From Corynebacterium sp. J010B-136 (GTDB lineage: Bacteria > Actinomycetota > Actinomycetes > Mycobacteriales > Mycobacteriaceae), in contig NZ_PUGE01000002.1 in assembly GCF_002967075.1 (NCBI RefSeq), positions 248,001 through 312,000 on the forward strand: a DNA stretch of 64,000 nucleotides. The letters are read 5' to 3'. Shown here one piece after another: positions 1-8,331 of this stretch (positions are counted from its first letter, which is position 1; each line of letters begins with the position of its first letter). A model generated the notes under the pieces. That model was not told the DNA's origin, made no database searches, and worked only from the letters and a program-made list of their open reading frames with translations. Made by a program: the position numbers and the translations under genes.

Positions 1-661
1 TCTGATTTTATCTACCGCGATGCTTTCTGCCTGCAGTTTTGCGGAGGTTTCTCCGGAGGCTGAAGGGCTGCAATCGGAACCGGTGCGAATTGAAGTCGGC
101 TCCGATAACCCGGAAGAAGTAGTTTTGGGCGAAATTTATCGGGGTTCTTTAGAAATTCAAGACCGTGACGCTGAAATTGTGCCTTCGGACGAGGGCAATT
201 TCCGGATTGGCTGCACTGGCAAAATTTTGTGGGAAAACGACCCTCAGCGTGCCCAAGAACTTGAAAAGGCATTCGCGGCCGAGGAAGATTTTGATGGCCG
301 TGACTACAACGCCATCACCCATGAAGAGATGATGGGCTCGATGCCGACCGATTGGACCACCAATGACCCCTCGGGCGCGACGTGGTGCGATGACTTCGAC
401 GAGGTCGACATTCCTATGAATATTGTCCCCATTTACCAGAAGAATCTGTTGGGCCGCAGCGACCGTTATGAGGTCAATAGCGTGACCAAGTACATCACAA
501 ACACCGATTTGCAAGAGCTTGTCGATGCCTCCCGCACCACCCCTGTCCGCGACGTAGTCGAGCAGTGGATCCTGACCTCAGTTGCCGGCGGCGGCAACCT
601 TGATACCGGCGATGCCGTCTCCGACGATTCGGATTCTGGCTCCGATAAGGAATCCAATTAA
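1..661 (+). CDS. Putative secreted lipoprotein, 5' end outside the window
   Basis: The reading frame is open from the first bases of the window, so the gene begins upstream; the ATG at 20 is internal to a signal peptide. The visible residues LILSTAMLSAC form the end of a hydrophobic segment followed by a lipobox (LSAC), so the product is probably lipidated on that Cys and anchored on the outer face of the membrane. About 213 residues follow, acidic, with two further cysteines (GCTG and TWCDD regions) that could pair, and an Asp/Ser-rich C-terminus. I recognise no named family. The next gene also encodes a lipoprotein, so this may be one surface-protein cluster. Lipoprotein assignment is seen in sequence; function is unknown. 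Confidence 0.72.
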   Translation, partial: LILSTAMLSACSFAEVSPEAEGLQSEPVRIEVGSDNPEEVVLGEIYRGSLEIQDRDAEIVPSDEGNFRIGCTGKILWENDPQRAQELEKAFAAEEDFDGRDYNAITHEEMMGSMPTDWTTNDPSGATWCDDFDEVDIPMNIVPIYQKNLLGRSDRYEVNSVTKYITNTDLQELVDASRTTPVRDVVEQWILTSVAGGGNLDTGDAVSDDSDSGSDKESN

Positions 662-673
662 TTAGCTTGGCCG

Positions 674-720
674 GGGATCATCTCGGGATGATCCCGTCCG
701 CGATGAACACTTCAGTGTTC
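674..720 (+). terminator. Two tandem hairpins between lipoprotein genes
   Basis: GGGATCATC at 674-682 pairs with GATGATCCC at 687-695, and GAACACT at 705-711 pairs perfectly with AGTGTTC at 714-720. Neither is followed by a real T-run, so they may be a weak terminator, an mRNA-stability element or a protein-binding site between the two genes. Confidence 0.4.
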
Positions 721-786
721 TTATCCATGGACAACCCCGACCCAATGGTGCATGCTGAAAGCACAACTTGGGTTTGGGGGAACTAA

Positions 787-1524
787 ATGAACTTTCACGG
801 CACTACACCCGTGTCTTTTGATCTGTCCGCGTTTAAGCAAAAAACTCTACGCAAGCTTTATCTCGCACTCGCATTAATTAGCGCTGCAATTATCCAAACT
901 GCCTGCTCCGCGACAATCTCGGCCAGCGAATCAGCCAGTGCATCATCACCCGACGCAGCGAACGATGCAGCGCCTGTCGATGCCGCTACCGAGGCACCGC
1001 CGCTAGCAACAACTGCGCCCACTGACCATGCCACCGACGGCACCACAGATGAATTCGGCTCGGTAATCCCACCACTGGGTACCTTCGACCGCCGCGATCC
1101 AGATTTCATCAGATATCAGCCGTGCCTAGAGATGCCTGACGAATTTCTCGCAGAAGCTGACCTCCACGGTAAGGAGATGTTGGAGGGCGTAGGAGAAGTC
1201 GACGGTATCTGTAGTTTTGAATCGACGGATAACTTGGGAACTAGCTTCTTTAATCTTCACGGGAGTTCGCATAGCTTCGATACCTATTTAACGATATCCG
1301 GTGAGTTTGACTGGGATCAAACCAGTGATGGATTCCCTATCCTCATGCATAGATCGAATTCTAGTCCTGATCGTGACTGCCTGGCAGGAATCGAGACAGA
1401 AAGTGGAACCTTAGCTATCTCATTTCAGTCATTTAATTTTGGGCAAGGTGTTGGTGATCCTTGCGATATTGCCCTGAACAAACTCAAGACTGTTTTGGAA
1501 CTGGACGGAAAACATGAAAATTGA
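787..1524 (+). CDS. DUF3558-like lipoprotein
   Basis: A 245-residue protein with a hydrophobic stretch around residues 25-38 ending in a lipobox (QTAC), then an Ala/Asp/Thr-rich linker to about residue 90, typical of surface lipoproteins. The folded part contains Cys in the contexts QPCLEM, GICSFE, RDCLAG and GDPCDIA, the spacing expected of DUF3558 lipoproteins of Corynebacteriales, which often lie beside type VII-secretion-related genes. Its exact function is unknown. The ATG at 787 follows a G-rich stretch (GGGGGAACTAA). The stop codon overlaps the start of the next gene by 11 bases, so the two are almost certainly translated from one mRNA. DUF3558 membership is inferred from cysteine pattern only. 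Confidence 0.7.
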   Translation: MNFHGTTPVSFDLSAFKQKTLRKLYLALALISAAIIQTACSATISASESASASSPDAANDAAPVDAATEAPPLATTAPTDHATDGTTDEFGSVIPPLGTFDRRDPDFIRYQPCLEMPDEFLAEADLHGKEMLEGVGEVDGICSFESTDNLGTSFFNLHGSSHSFDTYLTISGEFDWDQTSDGFPILMHRSNSSPDRDCLAGIETESGTLAISFQSFNFGQGVGDPCDIALNKLKTVLELDGKHEN

Positions 1525-3295
1525 AATTGACTCACTGCTAGAAGTCTCCCGAATCCTCACTACAGCGGAAAGAGAGATCGATGTTATTAGAAGTCAAGTT
1601 AAAAGCAATCTTGGCCATCACTTTTCAGCAATTGTAGGCCTTAATGAAACAGGAGTGATTCACGGGCGTGCAATAAAACAGGATCCCGCTTCTGCGCAAG
1701 AAATGCTGCTGGACTACTCCAAACAGGTTGGCTGGGCAGGTGAACTACTATCCGCTGAAATAAATGCATTGAGTTCACAAGAAAACTCCAACACTCATGG
1801 GTTGGAACTTGCTGATGTAGGTGGCGAAATCGGGGAGGGCAGCGTTAACCTCCCACCACAGCCGAGCAACCGAAATGTGCCGCTGTCCTTCGCACCGCCA
1901 GTGGTAATGCCGGGGACATCCTTGCTTCAATTAGCGAACAATTTCAATGCCACGAAGTTTAATGAGCTGGGACAAGCTGCTTCTGACTGGAGCACGATGG
2001 GGCGAAACATCAGCCAAGTGGTGGCGCAGCTCAACAGTGCGGCGTCACAGATTGAGAGTGAAAACGATAGTGATTTCACGCGCAGTGCTGCGAGTAAGAT
2101 TCGTGAGCTTGCGTCGACAGGTGAGCAGTTTGCGGCTAATGCGACGTTGATGAATCAGCGGGCATTTGGGCTCCTGTCCAAGGCTCCGATGGGGTACGTG
2201 GAAATTCCGGCGGATTTGCAAGCGTTGTCATTGGTGCCGGATCCAGTCCTCAAAAAGTCAATGGAGGCTGCGCTGTTGGTTAAGTGGCAGGCGAAGCTGC
2301 AGGAGATGGTCACAAGCTCATTGCCCAATCAGCAAAGTTTGGCGGAGGCACCGGCGGCATCCGGCGGGGGCGACAATCTCAACGTGGGGTTGGGCAGCAT
2401 TGCTGGAACGGGAACCCGTTACAACACCGATGAGGTTGCGTGGCCGCAGGAAATTCAAGATGCGATTGCGAGCGGTGAGATTGGACCAGGCTCGTTTGGG
2501 GTTGCAGATGGTGAACTGGTTGCGCTGGAGAATATCGACCAGGGGTTAGTGGACCAGGTGCGCGAGGCAGTCAACCAGCGTAATGAGGCCCTGTATGGAG
2601 GAGGGCGGCTTCAAGAGTTCATTAACGGTGGGATGACCAGCTTGGCAGACACGAATACTCAGACAGCTGGGATAGGTATGCCAAGTGGTACTGCCGTCAA
2701 CGGTGGCGTGAATCATTCGTTGGGATATGCGGGCGCGGCTAATAACAGCACAGGCTTCGGCGGTACGGGCAACGGAATGGCAGCTTCTGGTCTGGGGCCG
2801 CTAGGAGTGCTCGGAAGTCCCGGTGGCTTCGCAGGGTCGGGAACCGGTGCGGGCGCCGGTGCTGGCGATGGCTCGGTGGGAGCAGGCATTCGTAACGGGG
2901 TGCCAGGTGCAGGGCTTGGTGGACTACGCGGAGGTGGCGCAATCGCGGGTGGTCGAGGATTTGGTATCTCTGGAGGCGAAGGTGGCGCACGCCTGTTGGG
3001 CGGCGGGGATAGTTCTGCGCGAGCGGGTTCCGCAGTCGGCGGAAGCTCAGGAACGAATGGTGCAGGTGCAGCGGCACACGGAACCGGTTCATCGGGACAA
3101 CATGGCCGGGGAATGGGGCCGATGATGGCACCGGCTGCCGCAGCGGGGCGGAATCAAGATAAGAACAAGAGCTCGGCGATGATTAAGGCTGTGACATCAC
3201 GGGTTGAAGCTAATAAGAACCGACGCGACCTTTTAGGAGAGCCACCAGCAGCGCTGCCAGGACCCATTGGTGATTGGGCGCGGCAGGAAGTTTAG
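1514..3295 (+). CDS. Glycine-rich WXG/PPE-like protein
   Basis: A 593-residue protein starting at an ATG inside the end of the upstream lipoprotein gene. The first 95 residues are predicted helical and contain VGWAGELL, a W-x-G motif like the helical turn of WXG100/ESX substrates, though further from the start than usual. Residues about 140-260 are again helical. Residues about 395-545 are a low-complexity Gly/Ala/Ser-rich region. The C-terminus (RRDLLGEPPAALPGPIGDWA) resembles the conserved tail of actinobacterial PPE-like and ESX-associated proteins. There is no signal peptide. No EccA-E or mycosin genes are visible, so the secretion link is inference from motif and from the DUF3558-like neighbour. 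Confidence 0.6.
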   Translation: MKIEIDSLLEVSRILTTAEREIDVIRSQVKSNLGHHFSAIVGLNETGVIHGRAIKQDPASAQEMLLDYSKQVGWAGELLSAEINALSSQENSNTHGLELADVGGEIGEGSVNLPPQPSNRNVPLSFAPPVVMPGTSLLQLANNFNATKFNELGQAASDWSTMGRNISQVVAQLNSAASQIESENDSDFTRSAASKIRELASTGEQFAANATLMNQRAFGLLSKAPMGYVEIPADLQALSLVPDPVLKKSMEAALLVKWQAKLQEMVTSSLPNQQSLAEAPAASGGGDNLNVGLGSIAGTGTRYNTDEVAWPQEIQDAIASGEIGPGSFGVADGELVALENIDQGLVDQVREAVNQRNEALYGGGRLQEFINGGMTSLADTNTQTAGIGMPSGTAVNGGVNHSLGYAGAANNSTGFGGTGNGMAASGLGPLGVLGSPGGFAGSGTGAGAGAGDGSVGAGIRNGVPGAGLGGLRGGGAIAGGRGFGISGGEGGARLLGGGDSSARAGSAVGGSSGTNGAGAAAHGTGSSGQHGRGMGPMMAPAAAAGRNQDKNKSSAMIKAVTSRVEANKNRRDLLGEPPAALPGPIGDWARQEV

Positions 3296-3313
3296 AAACA
3301 GCGTAGGAAACGA

Positions 3314-3350
3314 AAAGTGGCTCACTCCGGAAAATGGAGTGAGCCACTTT
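3314..3350. terminator. Bidirectional terminator between the Gly-rich gene and odhA
   Basis: AAAGTGGCTCACTCC (3314-3328) pairs perfectly with GGAGTGAGCCACTTT (3336-3350), a 15-bp stem with a 7-nt loop between convergent genes. T-rich bases follow on both strands. Confidence 0.85.
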
Positions 3351-3369
3351 AGGCTTTTAAAGGCTTGGA

Positions 3370-6300
3370 CTAGATGTCGAAGGCCTCATCCAGCAGGTTC
3401 TTTTGCTCAAGCTGGTGAACCTTGGAAATACCAGTTGCAGTCGAGGACTGCGCACGACGGGACACGCGAACCATTTCCGGCATGTTCGGAATGAGGTTAC
3501 GCAAGTGCTCGTTGTAGAACGGCCATGGACCCTGGTTAGCTGGCTCATCCTGAACGAAACGGACCTGGGTTGCATTCGGGAAGGACTCGAATGCGTCACG
3601 CAGACGGTTGAACGGAATTGGGTGCAGCATCTCAATACGAACAATGGCGATGTCGTCGCGGCCGTCGGCAGCGCGCTTCTTCTCCAAGTCGTAGTAGATC
3701 TTGCCGGAGCACAGCATGATGGTCTTAACCTTGTCAGCATCACCGATGACGTTGCCGTCACGGTCGACCAAGTTTGGATCGTTGATGACTGAGGTAAAGG
3801 ACTTCACATCGGTGAATTCCTCGACAGACGAAGCTGCAGCCTTGTTACGCAGCATCGACTTCGGGGTGAATACAACCAGTGGACGCTTCATCTCGCCGAG
3901 AGCTTGACGACGCAGCAAGTGGAAGTGGTTGGCAGGGGTCGTTGGCTGAGCAACGGTCATGGAACCTTCAGCACACAGCTGCAGGAAGCGCTCGATACGA
4001 GCAGAGGAGTGGTCAGGGCCCTGGCCTTCGTAGCCGTGTGGCAGAAGAAGAATCAGGGAAGAGGTCTGACCCCACTTGGCTTCACCGGAAGAGACGTACT
4101 CATCGATGATGGTCTGAGCACCATTGGCGAAGTCACCGAACTGTGCTTCCCATGCAACAACTGCATCCTGGTTGCCCAAGGAGTAGCCGTATTCAAAGCC
4201 CATACCTGCGTACTCGGTCAACGCGGAGTTATAAGGCAGGAACTTACCGCCGTTGCCACGCTCGGCGGCAAGGTTGTTGAGTGGGTTGAACTCGTCGCCG
4301 CTGTTTGGATCGAAAGCAATTGCGTGACGTTGGGTGAAGGTACCACGACGGGAATCTTCACCAGCCAGACGAACTAGCTTGCCTTCGTTAGCAAGAGAAC
4401 CGAAGGCGATAAGCTCGCCCCAGCCCCAGTCGATGTTGCCCTCGATGGAGGACTTGGCACGGTCCTGAGCAACCTTGCCCACGCGCTTGTGGTACTCAAA
4501 GCCTTCTGGAGTATCCAAGTAAGCCTGGCCGATTGCGCGGATTTCATCGGCAGTAATCGAGGTGTCAAGGCCGCGGGTAAGGGACTGGGAACCGGTAATG
4601 CCTTCCTGCTCCTGTGGGCCCTTCTTCTCAGCTTCCTTAACTTCAGCGAAGACAGATTCCATCTGGTCGCGGAAGTCTCGTGCGGCTGCTTCTGCGTCTT
4701 CTGCAGACAGGTCGCCACGGCCGATGAGGTCTTCGGTGTAAGACTCACGAACACCGCGGTGGTCTTGGATCTGGTCGTAGAGGATTGGCTGGGTCATCGA
4801 TGGGTCATCGGATTCGTTGTGACCGCGCAGGCGGTAGCAAATCAGGTCGATGAAGACGTCCTTGCCGAAGCGACGACGGTATTCGGTAGCCAACTGGCCT
4901 ACCCAGACAACTGCTTCTGGGTCGTCACCGTTGACGTGGAAGACAGGGCAATCAAAGCCCTTGGCAAGGTCGGTGGAGTAGTAGGTCGAACGTGAAGAAT
5001 CAGGAGTGGTGGTGAAACCAATCTGGTTGTTGACAACTACGTGCACGGTACCGCCGGTGGTGTAACCACGCAGCTGGGACAGGTTGATGGTCTCCTGGAT
5101 AATGCCCAGGCCAGCAAAGGAAGCATCGCCGTGCAGCATCAGTGGGACAACGGAGTAGCCGTCTTGGCCCTGATCCAGGATGTCCTGCTTAGCGCGAGCC
5201 ATACCAACCAGAACTGGGTCAACAGCTTCCAAGTGGGATGGGTTAGCGGTCAAGGTGACCTTGATTTCGCCGTCGCCGAACATCTGCAGGTGCTCGCCCT
5301 CAGCACCCAGGTGGTACTTCACGTCGCCGGAGCCGCCAGCCTGGCCACCCTTGAAGTTGCCATCGAACTCAGCAAAGAGTTCAGCCAATGGCTTACCGAC
5401 GATGTTAAACAGAACGTTTAGACGACCACGGTGAGGCATACCGATGACAACTTCATCGAGGCCCTGACCAGCGGCGGTGTCGATGACAGAGTCCATCAAA
5501 GGAATCAGTGCTTCAGCGCCTTCGAGGGAGAAGCGCTTTTGGCCGACGTACTTGGTCTGCAGGAAGTTCTCGAATGCTTCAGCAGCGTTGACCTTCTGCA
5601 GGATGTACTTCTGCTCTGCGTTGGTTGGCTTTGGCATGCCAGCCTCGAGGCGGTCGCGCAACCACTCACGCTCGTCGCGGTCGAGGATGTGCGCGTACTC
5701 GGTACCAACCTTAAGCGTGTAGGCAGAACGCAGGCGAGAGAGAACCTCGCGCAGCGACATGGACTCCTTGCCGCCGAAACCGCCAACGTTAAAGGTACGG
5801 TCCAGATCCCAAATGGTCAGGCCGTGAGTTTCCATGTCCAGGTCGCGGTGATCTGGAATTGGAAGGCCAGGCTGTGCCCAGCCGAGCGGGTTAACATCGG
5901 CAAGCAAGTGGCCGCGGGAGCGGTAGGACTCAATGAGGGACATGACACGGGTGTTCTTATCGATGCCCGTGTTTGGCACATCCTGAGCCCAGCGGAATGG
6001 CTGGTATGGAACAGCCATTTCCTTGAAGATTTCATCCCAGAACTTGTTGTCAATGATGAGCTGGGAAATGGTGCGCAGGAATTCACCGGACTCTGCACCC
6101 TGAATGACGCGGTGGTCATAGGTGGAGGTCAAGGTAACCAGGCGGCCAACGCCGAGGTCTGCTAGACGGTCGGTGGATGCGCCAGCGAATTCTGCTGGGT
6201 AGTCCATGGAGCCAACACCAATGATGGAGCCGGAACCCTTGGTCAAACGAGCAATGGAGTGACGGGTACCAATACCACCTGGGTTGGTGAGGTTGATGGA

Positions 6301-7125
6301 AACGCCGGAGAAGTCATCCATCGTCAGCTTGTTCTTGCGGGAACGCGCGACGATGTCTTCGTAAGCTGCTACGAATTCAGTAAAGGACTTGTTTTCGCAC
6401 TCTTTAATAGCTGCAACGACAAGCGCACGGGAGCCATCCTTCTGCGGCAAGTCAATTGCAAGGCCTAAGTTAATATGCTCTGGCTGAACAGCGGTTGGCT
6501 TGCCATCCTGAACCTCGTAACGGATGTTCATGTCCGGGTGAACCTGAACAGCCTTGACAATCGCCCAGCCAAGAATGTGGGTAAAGGAGATCTTGCCACC
6601 ACGAGTGCGCTTGAGGTGGTCATTGATCATCGCGCGGTTTTCCCACATCAACTTCACCGGCATATCGCGCACGGTGGTTGCGGTTGGGATTTCTAGCGAT
6701 TGATCCATGTTCTTAGCAATTGCCTTGAACATGCCCTTCAAAGGCTTCTCAGAAAACTCTGGGTAAGGCTCAATACGATCTAGAGGAGATGCAGGAGCCT
6801 TCTTAGCAGGTGGGCCGGCAGGGCTCGGAGCCTTCTGTACGCCCTTGGCTGCTTCAGCGCCAGATTCTACAACGGTCTTGCGGGCAGCTTGCTTAGCTTC
6901 AGTAGGCTTGCCCTCCGTTGCCTTAGCCTTCGACTGTGGAGCGGAGTCCTTCTTGACGCTGGCCGAGGATGCGGACTGTGCCGCTTCAGCCTGCTTCTTT
7001 GGGGCACCGTTCTTCTCAAAGAACTCTCGCCACTCCTTATCTACGGAGTTGGGATCCTTGGAATACTGCTGGAACTGTTCGTCAATCAGCCACGCATTGG
7101 GGCCATAGATGCTCGAGTTGCTCAC
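3370..7125 (-). CDS. odhA: 2-oxoglutarate dehydrogenase, E2-E1 fusion (OdhA/Kgd)
   Basis: Thiamine-diphosphate E1 component of 2-oxoglutarate dehydrogenase with a succinyltransferase-like domain fused at the N-terminus, the form found in Corynebacteriales. Order: short E1-type N-terminal segment (NAWLIDEQFQQY), a Lys/Ala/Pro-rich linker (about 45-115), acyltransferase domain (about 120-355, DHRVIQGAESG in place of the usual HRxxDG), then E1 (about 400-end) with MPHRGRLN and TANPSHLEAVDPV. There is no lipoyl domain, so lipoyl-E2 must be supplied by the pyruvate dehydrogenase complex, as known in C. glutamicum. I prefer the GTG at 7125 (VSNSSIYG, preceded by GAGGCGAG) to the ATG at 7143, because known homologues begin just before the xSxxG motif. 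It acts in the TCA cycle, downstream of glutamate made by the hut pathway in this window. Confidence 0.97.
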   Translation of the reverse strand: MSNSSIYGPNAWLIDEQFQQYSKDPNSVDKEWREFFEKNGAPKKQAEAAQSASSASVKKDSAPQSKAKATEGKPTEAKQAARKTVVESGAEAAKGVQKAPSPAGPPAKKAPASPLDRIEPYPEFSEKPLKGMFKAIAKNMDQSLEIPTATTVRDMPVKLMWENRAMINDHLKRTRGGKISFTHILGWAIVKAVQVHPDMNIRYEVQDGKPTAVQPEHINLGLAIDLPQKDGSRALVVAAIKECENKSFTEFVAAYEDIVARSRKNKLTMDDFSGVSINLTNPGGIGTRHSIARLTKGSGSIIGVGSMDYPAEFAGASTDRLADLGVGRLVTLTSTYDHRVIQGAESGEFLRTISQLIIDNKFWDEIFKEMAVPYQPFRWAQDVPNTGIDKNTRVMSLIESYRSRGHLLADVNPLGWAQPGLPIPDHRDLDMETHGLTIWDLDRTFNVGGFGGKESMSLREVLSRLRSAYTLKVGTEYAHILDRDEREWLRDRLEAGMPKPTNAEQKYILQKVNAAEAFENFLQTKYVGQKRFSLEGAEALIPLMDSVIDTAAGQGLDEVVIGMPHRGRLNVLFNIVGKPLAELFAEFDGNFKGGQAGGSGDVKYHLGAEGEHLQMFGDGEIKVTLTANPSHLEAVDPVLVGMARAKQDILDQGQDGYSVVPLMLHGDASFAGLGIIQETINLSQLRGYTTGGTVHVVVNNQIGFTTTPDSSRSTYYSTDLAKGFDCPVFHVNGDDPEAVVWVGQLATEYRRRFGKDVFIDLICYRLRGHNESDDPSMTQPILYDQIQDHRGVRESYTEDLIGRGDLSAEDAEAAARDFRDQMESVFAEVKEAEKKGPQEQEGITGSQSLTRGLDTSITADEIRAIGQAYLDTPEGFEYHKRVGKVAQDRAKSSIEGNIDWGWGELIAFGSLANEGKLVRLAGEDSRRGTFTQRHAIAFDPNSGDEFNPLNNLAAERGNGGKFLPYNSALTEYAGMGFEYGYSLGNQDAVVAWEAQFGDFANGAQTIIDEYVSSGEAKWGQTSSLILLLPHGYEGQGPDHSSARIERFLQLCAEGSMTVAQPTTPANHFHLLRRQALGEMKRPLVVFTPKSMLRNKAAASSVEEFTDVKSFTSVINDPNLVDRDGNVIGDADKVKTIMLCSGKIYYDLEKKRAADGRDDIAIVRIEMLHPIPFNRLRDAFESFPNATQVRFVQDEPANQGPWPFYNEHLRNLIPNMPEMVRVSRRAQSSTATGISKVHQLEQKNLLDEAFDI

Positions 7126-7265
7126 GGCAGGTGCTCGCCTCATTTCGTTGAGTTTATGTGTAGGTCTTTTATCGACTTTAGTTGTGCTTTCAGTGCTTAG
7201 CCACTATACGCGGACAAAGTACTGTTGACAGCTCGCTCCTTATGATACGGCGGAATCAAGTAGGA

Positions 7266-7289
7266 ACCATAAGCACCCATCATTATGGT
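7266..7289. promoter_or_regulatory. Inverted repeat upstream of odhA
   Basis: ACCATAA (7266-7272) and TTATGGT (7283-7289) form a perfect 7-bp inverted repeat with a 10-nt spacer, about 140 bp upstream of the odhA start. The layout fits an operator, but I cannot assign a regulator. Confidence 0.3.
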
Positions 7290-7345
7290 GGTGAACGCGC
7301 CGTTCGACCTGCGAAAACACCCTAGAATAGAGGGGTAGCGTGGTG

Positions 7346-8155
7346 TTAGTTCACCAACGCTGGAATCTGCGTGTGAGTGTGCTTGATCATCTGCTGTCCC
7401 AACTTCCGGTTGGCGATTGCCCCCAACGCGGCGCCGATGCCAAAAGGAATTAATTTCGACACCCACATCCACCGCAAGCGCTTGCTCATATTCTTAATGA
7501 ACATATTCAGCAAGCGGCCATTGAGACCGGAGAGAGACGGTGCAGAAAACCGCGTGAGCGCACTAGCCGTAGGAAGGCCCTTGCCTTTGCCTACCTCCTG
7601 GACCAAGGCATCGACAAGCGCTGAGCCTTGAGCACCATTTAGAACCAGTAGCACGACGGCAAGCCGTTGTTCTTTAGTGCTGAGATCGATGCCCCGGTTA
7701 TGTGCGGAAGCCAAAAAGTACCACGCAGCAGCTTCAACAAAGACTAAAGATTCAGCACCAATGGCCGCAGCGCCGGTGAAGAAACCGACGCCGGGGATAG
7801 CCGAGGCCGCACCCGCGCCGGCGCCAGTGCCCTGGACGAAGCGCATGAAATGCTTGTCCAAAATCTTCTGGATTTCCTCAGGAGAAGAGTTGGGGTTTCG
7901 TTTGCGTACGGAATTGACGTATTTAGCAACCGTTGAAGATTGCACGTGGACGGCCTTTTGCAGTCCGGACATGAGCATCGACGCAAATTTGTCATCGTCG
8001 TCGAATAATTCTTGAGCCTCGCGGCTTGGAGATTCCTCAACGAGCTCGCCTTCTAAGATTTCATCCTCGCCCAGACCACCGAAGTTATCGCGGTCTTCGC
8101 GGGAGTTTTTCTTATTTAGAATTTGTGGAAGTTTCATCGCTAGATTCCTCTTCAA
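7346..8155 (-). CDS. EcsC-like membrane-associated protein
   Basis: A 269-residue protein. The first 60 residues are charged and acidic. The central part has Gly/Ala-rich hydrophobic segments (VQGTGAGAGAASAIPGVGFF and GAAAIGAESLVFVEAAAWYF), and there is another near residues 240-255. This arrangement of a Gly-rich hydrophobic core in an otherwise soluble protein resembles the EcsC family; the biochemical role is unknown. It lies upstream of odhA on the same strand but about 220 bp away, so it likely has its own terminator or promoter. I start at the first ATG; MKLPQ six codons later (8137) is an alternative. Family call is moderate. Confidence 0.65.
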   Translation of the reverse strand: MKRNLAMKLPQILNKKNSREDRDNFGGLGEDEILEGELVEESPSREAQELFDDDDKFASMLMSGLQKAVHVQSSTVAKYVNSVRKRNPNSSPEEIQKILDKHFMRFVQGTGAGAGAASAIPGVGFFTGAAAIGAESLVFVEAAAWYFLASAHNRGIDLSTKEQRLAVVLLVLNGAQGSALVDALVQEVGKGKGLPTASALTRFSAPSLSGLNGRLLNMFIKNMSKRLRWMWVSKLIPFGIGAALGAIANRKLGQQMIKHTHTQIPALVN

Positions 8156-8331
8156 TTTAATAGCGGTACATAATTACTGCGATAGCATGAGGATACAGGG
8201 CCAACCAGGCACGCTGCAGGTACTCACACAGTGATCAACCACAGTAACTAGCGGCGTAATTCCCGAAACAGGGTTATTGTTATGAATATGAGTTCTTATT
8301 CGCTCCCTAGTCGAATGCGTGGTCAGACGGC

